Of a DNA stretch of 64,000 nt, positions 52,908 to 64,000 are shown one piece after another. Location of the stretch: positions 4,464,001 through 4,528,000 of the forward strand of contig OY756139.1 in the NCBI GenBank assembly GCA_963576785.1. Reading direction: 5' to 3'. The position numbers were made by a program, and so were the translations under genes. Position 1 is the first letter of the stretch; every line of letters starts with the position of its first letter. This DNA is from Chlorophyllum brunneum (Eukaryota; Basidiomycota; Agaricomycetes; Agaricales; Agaricaceae). The notes beneath the pieces are model-generated. The model was not told where the DNA came from. It did no database searches and worked only from the letters and a program-made list of their open reading frames with translations.

Positions 52908-55072
52908 ATGTCTATGTTATGATCTGATCTCTCCCCAAGAGAGCCTATGCCTGATGGCGATGGGGATGTCTTTGGGAACATAACATGTGTTCCAGCTTCC
53001 TCTATCTTCGCGGCCTCTCAGGCTCTGCCCCCTCCTGGTATCCTATTCCCTAGGATGCCTTCTATGTCTAGGCCTGTGATCCCTACTGACCAGGCCTACA
53101 GTAACACCATTCCCCCATCAGTCCTCAGCAGAAGATCATCCACCCCCCTCCCATGGTCCTTGGGCCCTCCAAATAATGACAATGTGGATAGAACCATCCA
53201 CAGGTTATCTAAACGAGTAAGGCCTGAAGGCAATCACTATTACTTGGGTAAGAACGACGGCAAAGATTGGGCTGACCAAGTCAAAGAAGAGTTGGTAGCC
53301 AAGGTCAAAGTTGAAGAAGAAGACACTATGGAGCATGAAGGTAGTCCGGAGGAGTTCTATGATGATGCTGTAAGGGAAGTTGGAAGGCTTTCCAAGTGGG
53401 TGAAAGTCTGCAGCACATATAACATGAGCGGTGATGAGGGGCTTGCCTTTGGGCAGGCCTTTACTAAATTAACGGGAACCTTGATGAAGGCGGGATGGCT
53501 TAAGGTTGCAGTTGATGAACACAGAAATGACCTCCATGGTTGGATGGGGGTAAATTTTGGTAAGATTATTGTCTGCACTGAGGAAACTCCCCAGCCAGAC
53601 AATTCCCCCCTGTGATGCGCAGCCTCCAAAGGCCCCTCCCGTAAACCTGACAATGTCCACATGGAGGTCGTTGAACACATTGTCACTCTGGGTATCACTG
53701 ATGGCAATGATGTCACTCACTTGGGTATCTCCGATGATGACATTCAAATGATCACTGAGGCAGAATTTAAGGCTGTCACACACAAGAGGAAATGTAAAGG
53801 CCGAAAACCTGCTAACACCACCAACACCACCTCTAAACCCATTCCCACTGTTGCCAAAAAACTGGCTGCCGCAGATCAAAAAGGCAAAACCCCACAGACA
53901 ACTGTACCTGCCAAGGCTAACACTAATCTGCCTTCCCCCCTGAAGGAAGGCATAAAACCTTCCTATGCAGCTGCTGCAGCTAAAAGTGGTAAATCCCCCA
54001 CCCCTCCACCCATGGGACATGACCCTCTCAAACTCTTAGAGTTTGTGAGTAAATTCCTGGAGTTGACGCATGAGAAGGTAGTAGCAATATACAATGCTGC
54101 TTTCTCTACCCCCTCCCCCGCAAACAAAAAGCTGGCTAAGAAAGCTGGCGTAGTTCGTTCCATGCTGAATGGTCCATCATGCAAGCAAGTGATTATTCCC
54201 CTTCTCACCAGCCCCAACGTCACCAATTTTGGAGCCATCATAGACTCTCTCAATGCTTGTCTCATAGCTGAGAAGTCCAAGACTAGGGTCATCGCCGCCT
54301 TGCAGGGTAAGTTGGGCCTTGTGGTCCACACCTTGGAGGTGTTGACCCCTACTGAGCTAGACGTTGTCAAGGCATGGCTCAAAAGCAAATTTGGAGGGAT
54401 TACTACAGGAGAAGCATCCCTTCCCAAATCTAAATCATTTGTGAAGGTCACAGACATCAACTATATAACACCATGAGGGCAGATCCTAACTGAAGCCGAC
54501 ATGGTCTCCAGCGTCAGGAATTCCATTCATTCTGACACCATCCAATTTGTGACACAACCAAGAGTGCGAAGCAACTCCAAACACTCTGATACCTGCACGG
54601 TGTGGTTCGAAATCTGGGACTCCAAGGTAGGAGCCAACATTGCAAAGATTGAGGACAAGTTCCTCAATATCTATGGAGGTCTATTCTGCATCAGAAGAGC
54701 CAACACCAACCCGGGAGTCCCATTCTGTGCTAAATGCTGCAGATGGGGCCACCCTCTTATCCGATGCTGTGCGAGACTGTTTACCTGCACTCACTGTAAG
54801 GGTCCCCACTCCACCGCCAACTATTGTGCCTTTGCCTACTGCTGCAAGGGCAACAAAAAGGCAAACCCACCCATAGTGGCCACCCCCACTGGAGAACCAT
54901 GCCCCCACAAGGCTATGTGCTCCAACTGTGGCAAGGATTACCTTGCTACAGACCGTAAATGCTAGTTTTGGAAGTGTTGTTTTGACCACAACTGGCACGC
55001 AAACAAAGCACTCGAATTAAGAGCCAACAAAGGAGTTCCATTAACCCCCTCCTCATCATCCCCAGCTAGTTG
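52908..55072 (+). pseudogene. LINE I ORF1, inverted copy
   Basis: Identical in translation to the left-arm ORF1 except that CAG is TAG at 54963-54965 in this copy. Stops at 53613 and 54474 are shared with the left arm and correspond to CGA codons in LINE III, so they predate the duplication. The end of the frame is TGA at about 55070 where LINE III has CGA, with the original stop overlapping the ORF2 start near 55094. Confidence 0.85.
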
Positions 55073-55093
55073 AAGCCAAATTAACCCCCCTAA

Positions 55094-58000
55094 GTGAATA
55101 ATGCACCCAACAATCAAGACAGGCCTCCTCACTTGATTTTGAATGAGTTGAAGGTCTGCTCTCACAATGTTGGAAGATTGTATGGAGTGATGGAGACAGT
55201 TCTTGCATGTAGAGGTAACGTCAACCTCCTTCTTATACAAGAACCCCCTTGGAGATATCTCCGAAACATTCCTTCTCCTGTCTCTGAAGACAGATCCCCC
55301 CTTGTAGGAGGCCCAGTCCACCCAGACTGGACACTCCTTTCATACCCAATTATTGCTGAAGAAGTCCTCCAAGTGGGATGCCGGTGCTATCCTCAATGGG
55401 TGATAGATATTGATTATCATACCACCCCCCGAGTCCTTGCCTTCGCTCACAAGAGACTAAAACGACTCCGACCCTCCATCAGAAGAGATGTCATAGAACA
55501 TCAAGACCTCCTGTGCATATCCCTTGTCGCAGGAGGAGAGAAACTACTGCTGTTGAATGTTTACAATGATAGTTGCAACACCATGCTCCAATTCCTCAAG
55601 GAACACCTCTTCGACCTCCCACCCTTCCTCTTGTTGGGCAGGGACATCAATATCTGATCTGAGTTATGGGACCCTTCAACAGACCAACATCTGGTGAGTG
55701 TGGACCGTCTCCTCATGATCACTGAAGCCCTCAACTTAGTGAGGTCTATTCCATCTGTGGCCAAACCAACATGCTACACTTCAGACCCCAACCTACCAGA
55801 CATGGTCATCAACCTGTTGTTTGTATTGGGAGTGTTACCATATATCCCCACCCATGCTATCCAGGAAGGCAATCAATACAACTCGGATCACGCCCCCCTT
55901 CTAATCAGAATTCCCATTCCGCAAATGGATGTTGTCATTGAAAGATTGACGATTCCCAAAGAATTGGAAGAGGAAACCAAATTCCTGATGGATATCACGG
56001 AGGGGATAAACAACAAAAACTGGCCAATGAATGATGTGGATGAGCTGGAGAGAGCTGTTGCTGAATTGGGAGTTTTATTTGACAGGTCCTGGAATTGCAA
56101 CACAAAGAAGACCAAAATCACCACTAGGTCTAAGACCTGGTGGAACATAGAATGCTCTGAGGCTCTCGCAACTCACTGTGCAGACCATAAGAACAAATGC
56201 AAATGGAACACCTTTCAGAAGACCACAAGGAAAATGAAAAGGGCCTACTTCGACAAGAAGATACAAGAAATCTCGGTTGATAATTGATGCCCATGGGACC
56301 TCATGCCATGGGTAAAAGGACATGCTCTCCCAGCTACCAAAGCCATTCGTCACAATGGTCAACCTTGCCTTACCATGGACAATCTATGGATGGCCCTTGA
56401 CCAACACTATAACTTGGCCCAAGACAGACCAGTTAACGCAGCAATCCTGGAAGAACTTCCACTGCCTACAGGTATGGAGAATAGGACTTGGGTGGATTTC
56501 TCTCTCCTAGAAATGAGAGAATCACTCAAGGATACCTTGAATTCTTCCACCCCCAGCCCTGACCATTTATCCTGGTCACATCTCAAACAGATTGTCACTG
56601 TCGATACTTGCACCGATCTCTTCCTCTGAATCAGCTGCACATGCCTGTCCCTCGGACACTGGCCCTCACACTTCAAAAAATCAGTGTCAGTAATCATCCC
56701 CAAACCCAACAAACCTGACTATTCCACCCCGAAGACTTTCAGACCCATTGTCCTTCTCAATACATTTGGCAAACTAATAGAGAAAATGCTGGCCAAACAA
56801 CTCCAATTCGAGGCAGTGAAATTTAAAGTTCTCCACCCTCACCAACTGGGAGCCATCTGACAATAATCCACCAAGGATGCTGGGCTTTTCCTAATCCACA
56901 TCATCCGGGGAGCATGGACAAAAAAAAAGAAAACATCGGTGCTCGCATTTGATGTCGCCCAATTCTTCCCCTCCCTCAACCATGACCTCCTTACCGACAT
57001 CCTCACTTGGCAAGGATTTCCTCCTCAAATCGCAGGGTTCTTCAATAAATATCTCAAAGAACACTGCACTACATACCTGTGGAACAACGACAGTTCCCCT
57101 GAATTTGACGTGGCAGTGGGAGTAGGTCAAGGCTCAGCCCTTAGCCCTATTCTATCTGCCCTTTACCTTGCCCCCCTCCTCCAAATATTTGGCATACATA
57201 TGGAGGAACACCACGACAAATGGGACTTTGATGTTCTATCATTTGTGGATGACAGTACCCTTGTTGCTCAATCCCCATCCCTCAAAAGAAACGTTGAAAT
57301 ACTCCAACACATGTACCACAAAATGGAGTGGCTCATGAATGAATTTGGCTTAGTGATTGAACACAGCAAGTCTGAAATCTTTCACTTCACGCATGCAAGA
57401 CAGGACTCCAATCCCTCCATCAATTTGGGATCCCCTCTGTTCACTGGTTGTACCCCCCTCAAGCCAAAAACCTACTGGCGTTACCTCGGTTTCTACTTCG
57501 ACAGGATGTTAACCTTCAAGGAACATGTCCGTTACTATTCTACCAAGGCAATATCTTTGATCAAGGTGATGAAAATGCTAGGAAACTCCGTATGGGGTCT
57601 GTCCCCTAGCAACAAAAGACTACTGTACCATTCATGTGTTGTACCAGTGGCAACATACGGATACCGACTATGGTTTCACGATAAGTCATGAACAAAAGGA
57701 ACTTGTGAAATCCTCAACAAAATGCAGCGACGGGTGGCCCTCTGGATTACCGGGGCCTTCCGAATGTCTCCTACTGGTGGTGTTGAGTCCCTTGCGGGGC
57801 TCATGCCCATCAAACTACATCTCCGAAAGTTGGCCGAATGACAAACGTCGAGGCTTCACATGTTGGACGATGAACACGCACTGGCAAGACTGACAAAAGA
57901 GTATCATTCTTCCCCTCACCAACTTCACATCAAGAATTTCATGGAGATTCAGAAGAAGAAGACACTTGGAGCTGTGATGGACATTTCCCGCCCCACCCCC

Positions 58001-58242
58001 AAGACTTGTTATGTAGAACATTTCAACTCTGTTTCTAAAACTATCTGGCCCAGACATAGGTTACTTGACCACTTCCATACTAATGTATCTTTTATAGGAT
58101 TCAACCAGGATGACCCCCACCTCTCGAAGACACTTTGGGACGATGTAACAATGAATGTGACGATGGACTTCAAGTCCATCATTATTGGCTTGGTCCACCC
58201 CAACCCCAACCTGCTCACTGGCCAGTTCATGGCAGCAGCCAC
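55094..58242 (+). pseudogene. LINE I ORF2, inverted copy, 3'-truncated
   Basis: Same endonuclease and RT blocks as the left arm (SHNVGRLYG at about 55160, FVDDSTLVAQ near 57240), with the same stops (55655, 56285, 56627). It ends at 58242 inside the RNase H region, and the RNase H core, 3' UTR and poly(A) are absent. The only change seen relative to the left arm is ACG to ATG (Thr to Met) at 58152. Confidence 0.85.
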
Positions 58243-58271
58243 ATTTCTCCTGTAAACAGGGAGATGACAAC
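58243..58271. other. 29-bp junction filler with small hairpin
   Basis: Not matched by LINE or LTR. Contains TCTCCTGT-AA-ACAGGGAGA, an imperfect palindrome with one extra base in one stem. It lies between the outer edge of the inverted repeat and the terminal TG of the element F LTR. Confidence 0.6.
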
Positions 58272-58571
58272 TGTTACGACCTTAGTCTCTGACTCAGGTT
58301 GCAAGCCTTTGGATAAAGGGAAGGAAGTAGAGAAAGGAAGAAGGGATGATACGATTGGTAAAGTGTAAGGAATACATCAAGTATTACTACACTTTATATA
58401 CTAGTGGTAAGGGCTAAGAATAAGGGAGACGAGTAAAGGAGTCATAGGAGACAAGTAGAATGAGTCAGGTAGGAGGCATAGCCTCTGGGGTGAGACAGGG
58501 AGTGAAATGCGTATGAGGTTACACGAGGTAACGGGCGCATGATAGGAATGAACGGCCTATAGTTTGTAACA
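58272..58571 (-). repeat. 3' LTR of chromovirus F
   Basis: 300 bp, + strand TGTTACGACCTTAG ... GTTTGTAACA, clearly the same family as the LTRs of E with about 20 scattered differences. It contains the same TTGGTAAAGTGT block and TATA region. The purine-rich tract AAAGGGAGGTATT in element sense follows at 58572-58584. Confidence 0.9.
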
Positions 58572-58679
58572 ATACCTCCCTTTCAAGCTTCATGTCCTCA
58601 TGATGCATATTACTGTAAAGGTCCTTTGTAAAATAAAGCATACGGAATTTGGGAAAGGTAGGGAAAACGCGATGAGTAT

Positions 58680-59516
58680 TTACTCGTTCATAGGCACGGC
58701 CGCTCCTAGAGCTCTGGCTAAGTCCTTCTTGTTTCCTCCGATGAGAGGTGCCTTGTCAACGCGTCGTAAGCCGATCCAGAGGGGTGCGTGTGGTGGTCCT
58801 TCTTTGAACAGGAAGTGGGTATGATCGTTATATGTGGTGTTGTTGTTGGTGTGATTGCTTAAGAGCTTGTGCACTATGCCCCTCCAGTAGTCGTTGTCCT
58901 TTTCTCCTTCTGATTTCAAAGTGTTATATCCTGTCGGTGGGTGGAAGGTCATGGGTGTGATGGGGGGTACTACCGTGGTGAGGATGGTTTGGAGATGGGC
59001 TACTTCTTCTTCGATGTTGGGGTGAAGTAATTGATCAGCGGCTGTTCTTCCTTGTGTCTTTTGTTCACATGTATGGCAGATGTGGTGTTGGATGGGGAAC
59101 GGGTCATTACTAACGAGTAGTCGGTTAACAATGTGGTGGGAGAGATTGTCTGTGCTCCTTGACTCGTACGTATTGAGTCGCTCGGCTAGGGCTACGAGGA
59201 TGCTATGCATCCGTGCTCATATATTGGAGATGACGAGGAGTTGCAGGTCATTGTTGATTTTGTATAAGTGTCTTTCCAATTGATCTCTCCTTCCTTCATC
59301 GATGATGAACTGGTTGAGTCTTGGAGTGGCCTCGGATAAGGTGTCCATTATTTTAGAGGCGCCTTCTTGGGTTGCTTTCACTGCTGCGCCCAATAGTATT
59401 ATAGTGTCAACTAGGGTTTCTCCTTCTACGAGTTCCTTGTGGCTGGTTCTTTCTGGAACAAGTTCATCGAATTCTTTGAGGTAGGGGTATGGGGTAAGTT
59501 GGCGTTCAGCGGGCAT
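58680..59516 (-). pseudogene. extra ORF of chromovirus F, homologue of the 278-aa ORF of E
   Basis: Same start (MPAERQLTPYPYLKEFDELVPERT), same end (DLARALGAAVPMNE) and same length as the E ORF at 19205-20041, with scattered conservative differences. A single TGA at 59217-59219 replaces the Arg codon CGA of E. The HHICHTC cluster is kept. The high conservation in a copy whose pol is riddled with stops argues that the ORF was functional until recently. Confidence 0.8.
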
Positions 59517-59659
59517 GGTGTGTTGTAAAGATAGTTGGCAAAGTCAAGTGTGAAGTGGATACCGCAAGTGATGCGTTGAGTGTAGTGGTTGCTTGAAATG
59601 CGAGGTTTGCTGTTCATAATTGCTGCTTTTTACCTCCCCTTTTTATAGGTTTTGTCCTC

Positions 59660-62600
59660 GAAATTTTACTCATAAATTCTTGTACCGCTTCCTTGGCCTT
59701 GTCTAAATTTGTCTCATCTTCCCATGTATCTTCTTTGGATGTATATCCTTTCCAGTGTACTAGGTACTGCTTTCGTTTTCCTTTTGTGCGGTGTCCTCGG
59801 ACTTTGTCTACCTCGTAGTGTTCTTCATCATTGACTATTTCGGGGATCAGTGGTAGCGGAGTACGCTGGCTGTCATACTCGGGTTTGTGATAGGGGGAGA
59901 GGAGTCTGCTGTTGAACACGTCATGTATTGCCCATGTTTCAGGTAGCTCTAGTCGGTAGCTTGTTTCACCTATTTTTCTCTTTACTCAGAATGGTCCGTA
60001 TCTCCTGTGATCTAGTTTCTTCGTTGGTCTTGTTGTCCTAATATTGTCTGCCTCAAGCCAAACTTGGTCTCCTTCCTGGTACTCGTGTTCTGGTTTTGTG
60101 CTGTTCCGTTTCTCCATTTGTGCCTGGTTTTGTTGTAGCATTTTGATCGTTTCTTGGCATATGTCCTGTAGCTCCTGTATTCGCTCCGTGATTGCAGGTG
60201 CCTTGATCTCATTTGAGATGTCTCCTTTCCATGGGTGTCATCCGTATACTATCTGGAACGGTGAATGTCCCGTGGCACTATGTGTTTTATCGTTATACTG
60301 GAATTCTGCGGTGCTGAGCCATTTCTTCCAGTTGTCCTGCACGTGGTTGATTACATTTCTGAGGTAGGCCTCGACCTCTTGGTTGATGCACTCCGTCTGA
60401 CCATCTGTTTGTGGATGGTATGCCGTGGATAAGTTACGTTGGGTGCTGGTTGCTCTGCAAAGTTCTGCCATGAATTTTGATGCGAATTGTGGTCCTCTGT
60501 CACTGATGATTCTGCGGGGTATCCCATGCTGTCTCCATATGTCATCCTGATAAATATCTCCTAACTCCTCGGATGATAGGGTGGTGTTGACTGCGCGTAG
60601 TCTGATCATTTTGCTGAAATGATCCACGATGACAAGTATTGCATCGTATCCTTCTGATTCTGGTAGCGGTCCTATCATATCGATTGATATTTCTTCCCAT
60701 GGTCCGGTGGGTATTGGTAGTGGATGGAGGTGTGTGGTAGGTCGTGTTCGGAGTATTTTGTTTCACTGACATGTGTCGCATCCCTTGATGTATCGTTTAA
60801 CATCATTGTGCATTTGTGGCCACCAATATGTCCTTTTGAGGAGTTTGATCATTCTGTGTTGTCCTGGGTGTCCTACATCCATTCTGTCGTGGTGTTGTTG
60901 GAGTATTTCTTGGCGTAATTTGGTGTTTGGCAGTACGTATATTCTTCCTTCAAAGATAGGCAGTCCCTCAATTTCCCATGTCTCCTCTGGTTGTTTCTCC
61001 TTTTCTCTTAACCACTGTGTCTCTCTTCTTTGCTCCTTTCGTAGTCAGTGTTTCAGGTCTTCTTCTCCCGATATTTCCCAAATTTGTCTGATCTCGGTGG
61101 TAGTGTTATCGAATAAGTGGTCGGGTAATAGTGTGATATTTGTGTTGTCTCTGGTTGTGTCCTTTTTTGCCAATCTTGATAGCACATCTGCTTTTGTGTT
61201 TGTCTTTCCGGGTATGTGTTTTAGTGTGTAGTGGTATTCCTGTAGTTCCAGTTGCCATCTTGCCTGTCGTCCTGTGAGTTGTTGCGGTTTCCTGAAGTAT
61301 TCTAAGTTCTTGTGGTCTGTCCATATCTCGAATGGTCTGTCGGCGTCGAGTAGGTATTGTCTCCACATTTTGATCGCTTCTCGTATTGCTAGTAGTTCTT
61401 TGTCGTAGATTTGGTAGTTTCGTTCTGCCAGTGTCATTGTTCTCGAGTGAAAGGTGATTGGGTGCCACTGGTCATTCTGGTTTTGTGATAATACCGCTCC
61501 TACTCCGTATCCCGATGCATCCACCTCTACCCTGGATTGTCCTTTGTCTTGGGGCATTGCTAGTACTGGTTCATTCGTGATTTTTTCCTTGATCTTTTCA
61601 AACGCCTGTTGTTGTCATTCTGACCAAGACCATTGCGCATCTTTCTTCTTCAGCTTGTGTAGGGGTGTTGCTATGTTACTGAAGTCTTGTATGAATCGTT
61701 GGTAGAAGTTTGCAAAACCCAGGAATTTTTCAATGTCTTTCACAGATTTGGGTGTTGGCCATTCTTTTACTGCTTTCACCTTCTCTTCCTCCATTTTAAC
61801 ACTGCCTTGTCCCACTATAAAGCCCAATATGGGTATTTCCTTTGCGTTGAAAACACATTTTGACCGCTTGAAGTAAAGCTGGTATTTGGCCGCAATGTCT
61901 AAGAACCGTGTTGTCCTTTCCTCGAGTTCTTCCTGTGTGGTTCCTGGAATGACAAAATTGTCCATGTAGTTGACTAGTGCTCCCTCATGTAGCATTTCTC
62001 GAAATACCGTGTTCATCATCCTCTGAAAGGTTGCCGGTGAATTGCTCATCCTGAAGAACATGACTGTTGGTTCGAATAATCCGCTGTTTGTTACGAACGC
62101 TGCCTTCCATTCGTCTCCTTTTCTGATTCTGACGTTGTTGTATCCCCAAATGATATCGAGCTTGTTGAATACCTTTGCATCTTTTAATCGATCTAGAACT
62201 TCGCTTATGAGTGGCAGTGGCGTTTTGTCTTTGATGGTGTGTTCATTCAGCTTTTTGTAGTCCTGTACCAGCCATTTTGTTCTGTCCTTTTTGGGTATAA
62301 AGAAACATGGAGTGGCATAGGGGGATTGTGATGGTCTGATTCATCCTAAGGCGAGGTTCTTGTCAAGGAACTTTCGTAGTTCCTGTTTTTCCACTATTGT
62401 CATTGGATAGACTTTGGACTGTAGTACCGGGGGTGCATCCTCAGACAGGTTTATTTTGTGGTCCCATATTGTGTGCTCGGGTAGTTTATCGAAGTTCTTC
62501 TTGTTGAATAGGTGTGTGTATCGTCGGAGGTATGGTGGTAGATCTTCATCGTTTGTCCGGTCCACCTTTTTCTCTTCAATGTGTTCTTTGACTGTCCGTA

Positions 62601-63040
62601 TTTTCTCGTTAAACCGTATGTCGCTATGTGATATTTTGCAATCATCTGGGCATCTGGTGAATTGTATGACGTGATTGTTCCAGTCGATTTCTGGGTCATG
62701 CTTGACCAGCCAGTCATGTCCGAGATATAAGTCTGCGCTTTCCAGTTGTGTTACCAAGGCGTCGAGTTGTTCCGTGTGGTTGGCGTTATTTAATACCAGT
62801 TGTGCCTTGTCCATTATTTCTCCTTTTTTATTTTCTGTTCCATCAGCATTGATTACTCTGATCGGGGTTTCCAGGGGTTTAGTCGGGATCTGCTCTTCTT
62901 CTATCGTTCATTGTGCTATGCACGTGTGGGTGCATCTGGAGTCTATGAGGGTTGTAATTGGTCTGCGTCCTTTTCTTGTCTGGATTGTTGAGTCGAGGAG
63001 AAGTTCGTGCATAGAGTTTCATTTTTGGGGAATCACATAT
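59660..63040 (-). pseudogene. chromovirus F pol, multiply interrupted
   Basis: Same order as in E: protease (about 62960-62900, DSRCTHT region with a changed residue), RT (62814-61615; VMFF then RMSNSPATFQ, NYMDNFV where the second Asp of YMDD is Asn), RNase H (61557-61200, VDASGYGVGAVLSQ), integrase (60900-60000; SIDMIGPLPESEGYDAILVIVDHFSK, IISDRGPQFAS, YHPQTDGQTECINQE) and chromodomain (about 59800-59670, YLVHWKGYTSKEDTWE). More than six in-frame stops. It serves as a reference for repairing the reading of E: it keeps CAA where E has TAA at 21777. Confidence 0.85.
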
Positions 63041-63095
63041 CGTCTATTGTGGGATAAAACAGAAACTCTAGGTTTATTGGCTCACAGGTTTGCGC

Positions 63096-63532
63096 CTACT
63101 CGGAGCCTTCGACAAAATCCTCTTTCTCCTCCATTTCTTGTTCATCATCCTCATTGACTTCCCTGATATGTACTTTCTTGGGTGCCCGACAGTTCTTTGA
63201 GATATGGCCCTGTTTGCCACAATTGTAACACATTATCTTGGAGTATGTGACTTTCGTCTTCTTCCTGCAGTATTTGGCGATATGCCCATAGAGGTTGCAA
63301 TTGTAGCACCTCAGTTTTCCAGTTTGATTGGTGTCTGCCCTTTGTCTTCCTATCTCCATGGGTTGTCCTCTACCTCCATAGATAACTCTGGTGGTGGTTC
63401 TGACATCTCCTTGGGTGATGTCCGTTGCTTCGTACCCTTGTCCTACTGCGAGGATTGTAGTTTTGCATTTGGTGTATGTTGTTGGGACGGAGGTTGTCAG
63501 GTAGCCTACTATGGTTCAAATAATGTCTGCTG
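63096..63532 (-). pseudogene. chromovirus F gag, 3' part, fused to a D-type ORF
   Basis: Keeps the end of gag with both zinc knuckles intact (CYNCNLYGHIAKYC, CYNCGKQGHISKNC) and the acidic tail EEKEDFVEGSE, stop TAG at about 63096. Upstream it reads into the gag core (TTILAVGQGYEATD-like, IVGY) and then changes at about 63533 into the 3' ORF of a D-type element in the same orientation. The first two thirds of gag and the 5' LTR are missing. Confidence 0.8.
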
Positions 63533-64000
63533 CATCCATAGGTTGATCAGAATTGGATAATAAGGATGATGTTGACATGGCTGGTTCTTTGGAGAGGTAA
63601 GACTTGGGTAACTCGATGAAAGCTTGAGTAGATTGCAATAGTGGATGGGGAGAGTCATCACTGTTACTACTAAGTACAGCAGGTTTATCATCTGGTGATA
63701 GGTCCTTTGGTTGCATCTTTATACAATAGATTCCATCAGTGACTTGTTGGTGAATGAGTGCTTTGAGTGCTGGACTACAAGTGTACATGTAAGGGTGGAT
63801 GTACTGCATTGTTTCTTTGGTAGTAGGTCATGCTTTCCAACCATTATTCCAAGTGCTGTAGAGGTTTTTCTTGATGGTACACAAGTAGAGTCTATTGGTG
63901 TTGCATACATGTAAGTACAGTGTGTATTTCCAAGCAAGTCAGAGTAGAGAGTTGATGACAGCATCATTGGATTGTGGTAGTAGGATAAGTGGTATCGCTT
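63533..64000 (-). pseudogene. D-type chromovirus extra ORF, 3' part (D''), window edge
   Basis: Antisense homologue of 27180-27640 of element D: MQYIHPYMYT near 63809, ALIHQQVTDGIYCIKMQPKDLSPDDKPA, STQAFIELPKSYLSKEPA and SNSDQPMDA. A frame change separates 63719-63967 from 63516-63809. It confirms that the long ORF downstream of pol is a regular part of the D family. It runs off the window at 64000. Confidence 0.75.

Larger units (their letters stand above)
52766..58242 (+). repeat. Right arm of 5,477-bp inverted repeat
   Basis: Reverse complement of 36758-42234. It contains 57 bases of chromovirus D' antisense (52766-52822, with the LINE I target duplication at 52808-52822) followed by LINE I sequence (52823-58242). 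Because the target duplication and host-element flank are included, this is a DNA-level copy and not a second retrotransposition. Inner edge: the 5' end of LINE III; outer edge: a 29-bp unmatched stretch and the LTR of element F. Confidence 0.93.

Overview
The window looks like a transposon-packed, gene-poor stretch of a filamentous basidiomycete (Agaricomycete-like) nuclear genome. The basis is a FunK1-type fungal protein kinase gene with very short introns (47-58 nt), chromodomain Ty3/gypsy elements, Ty1/copia elements and a Tad/I-like LINE with CCHC ORF1 and RNase H. The species cannot be fixed from the sequence. There are no rRNA, tRNA or CRISPR features that I can support. From about 6 kb onward I see no host gene at all, and a 200-base N gap (13013-13212) marks a scaffold join.

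Layout. 1-6014: a tandem array of three FunK1 kinase copies on the + strand; the middle one (2200-4772) is nearly intact, the outer two are dead. 6015-13012: two copia pieces in opposite orientation, an antisense 3' half (A) abutting the LTR end of a sense 5' half (B: gag, protease, integrase). 13013-28264: a Ty3/gypsy chromovirus (D, + strand) broken by the 3' end of a LINE, by a second 5'-truncated LINE that itself carries a solo copia LTR (15348-15920), and by a complete young chromovirus (E, - strand, 18797-25286). 28265-32254: the 5' half of a further copia element (C, - strand) with a 5' LTR, a copia-type half-tRNA primer site and an inserted solo LTR (29900-30471). 32801-52765: a second D-type chromovirus (D') split by a full-length LINE (I), followed by LINE fragments (II) and a near full-length LINE (III). 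52766-58242: an inverted copy of 36758-42234. 58272-63532: a decayed E-type chromovirus (F, - strand) joined at 63533 to the 3' ORF of a D-type element.

The nesting can be ordered from target-site duplications: GGAGG and TATGG around two solo copia LTRs, AAAAC around element E, a 14-bp repeat around one LINE and a 15-bp repeat around LINE I. The most striking features are (i) a 5,477-bp inverted repeat exactly symmetric about position 47,500 with only two differences found, (ii) chromovirus E, whose primer site is a 12-nt perfect complement of the predicted 5' end of its own transcript (Tf1-like self-priming), (iii) unexplained extra ORFs downstream of pol in both chromovirus families (E/F and D/D''), conserved between copies and not looking like env, and (iv) a LINE whose ORF1 stop and ORF2 start overlap as ATGA. 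Many inactivating stops are C-to-T changes relative to a sister copy, pointing to cytosine methylation/deamination or a RIP-like process. Function of the region as a whole is that of a heterochromatic transposon nest beside a small kinase cluster.
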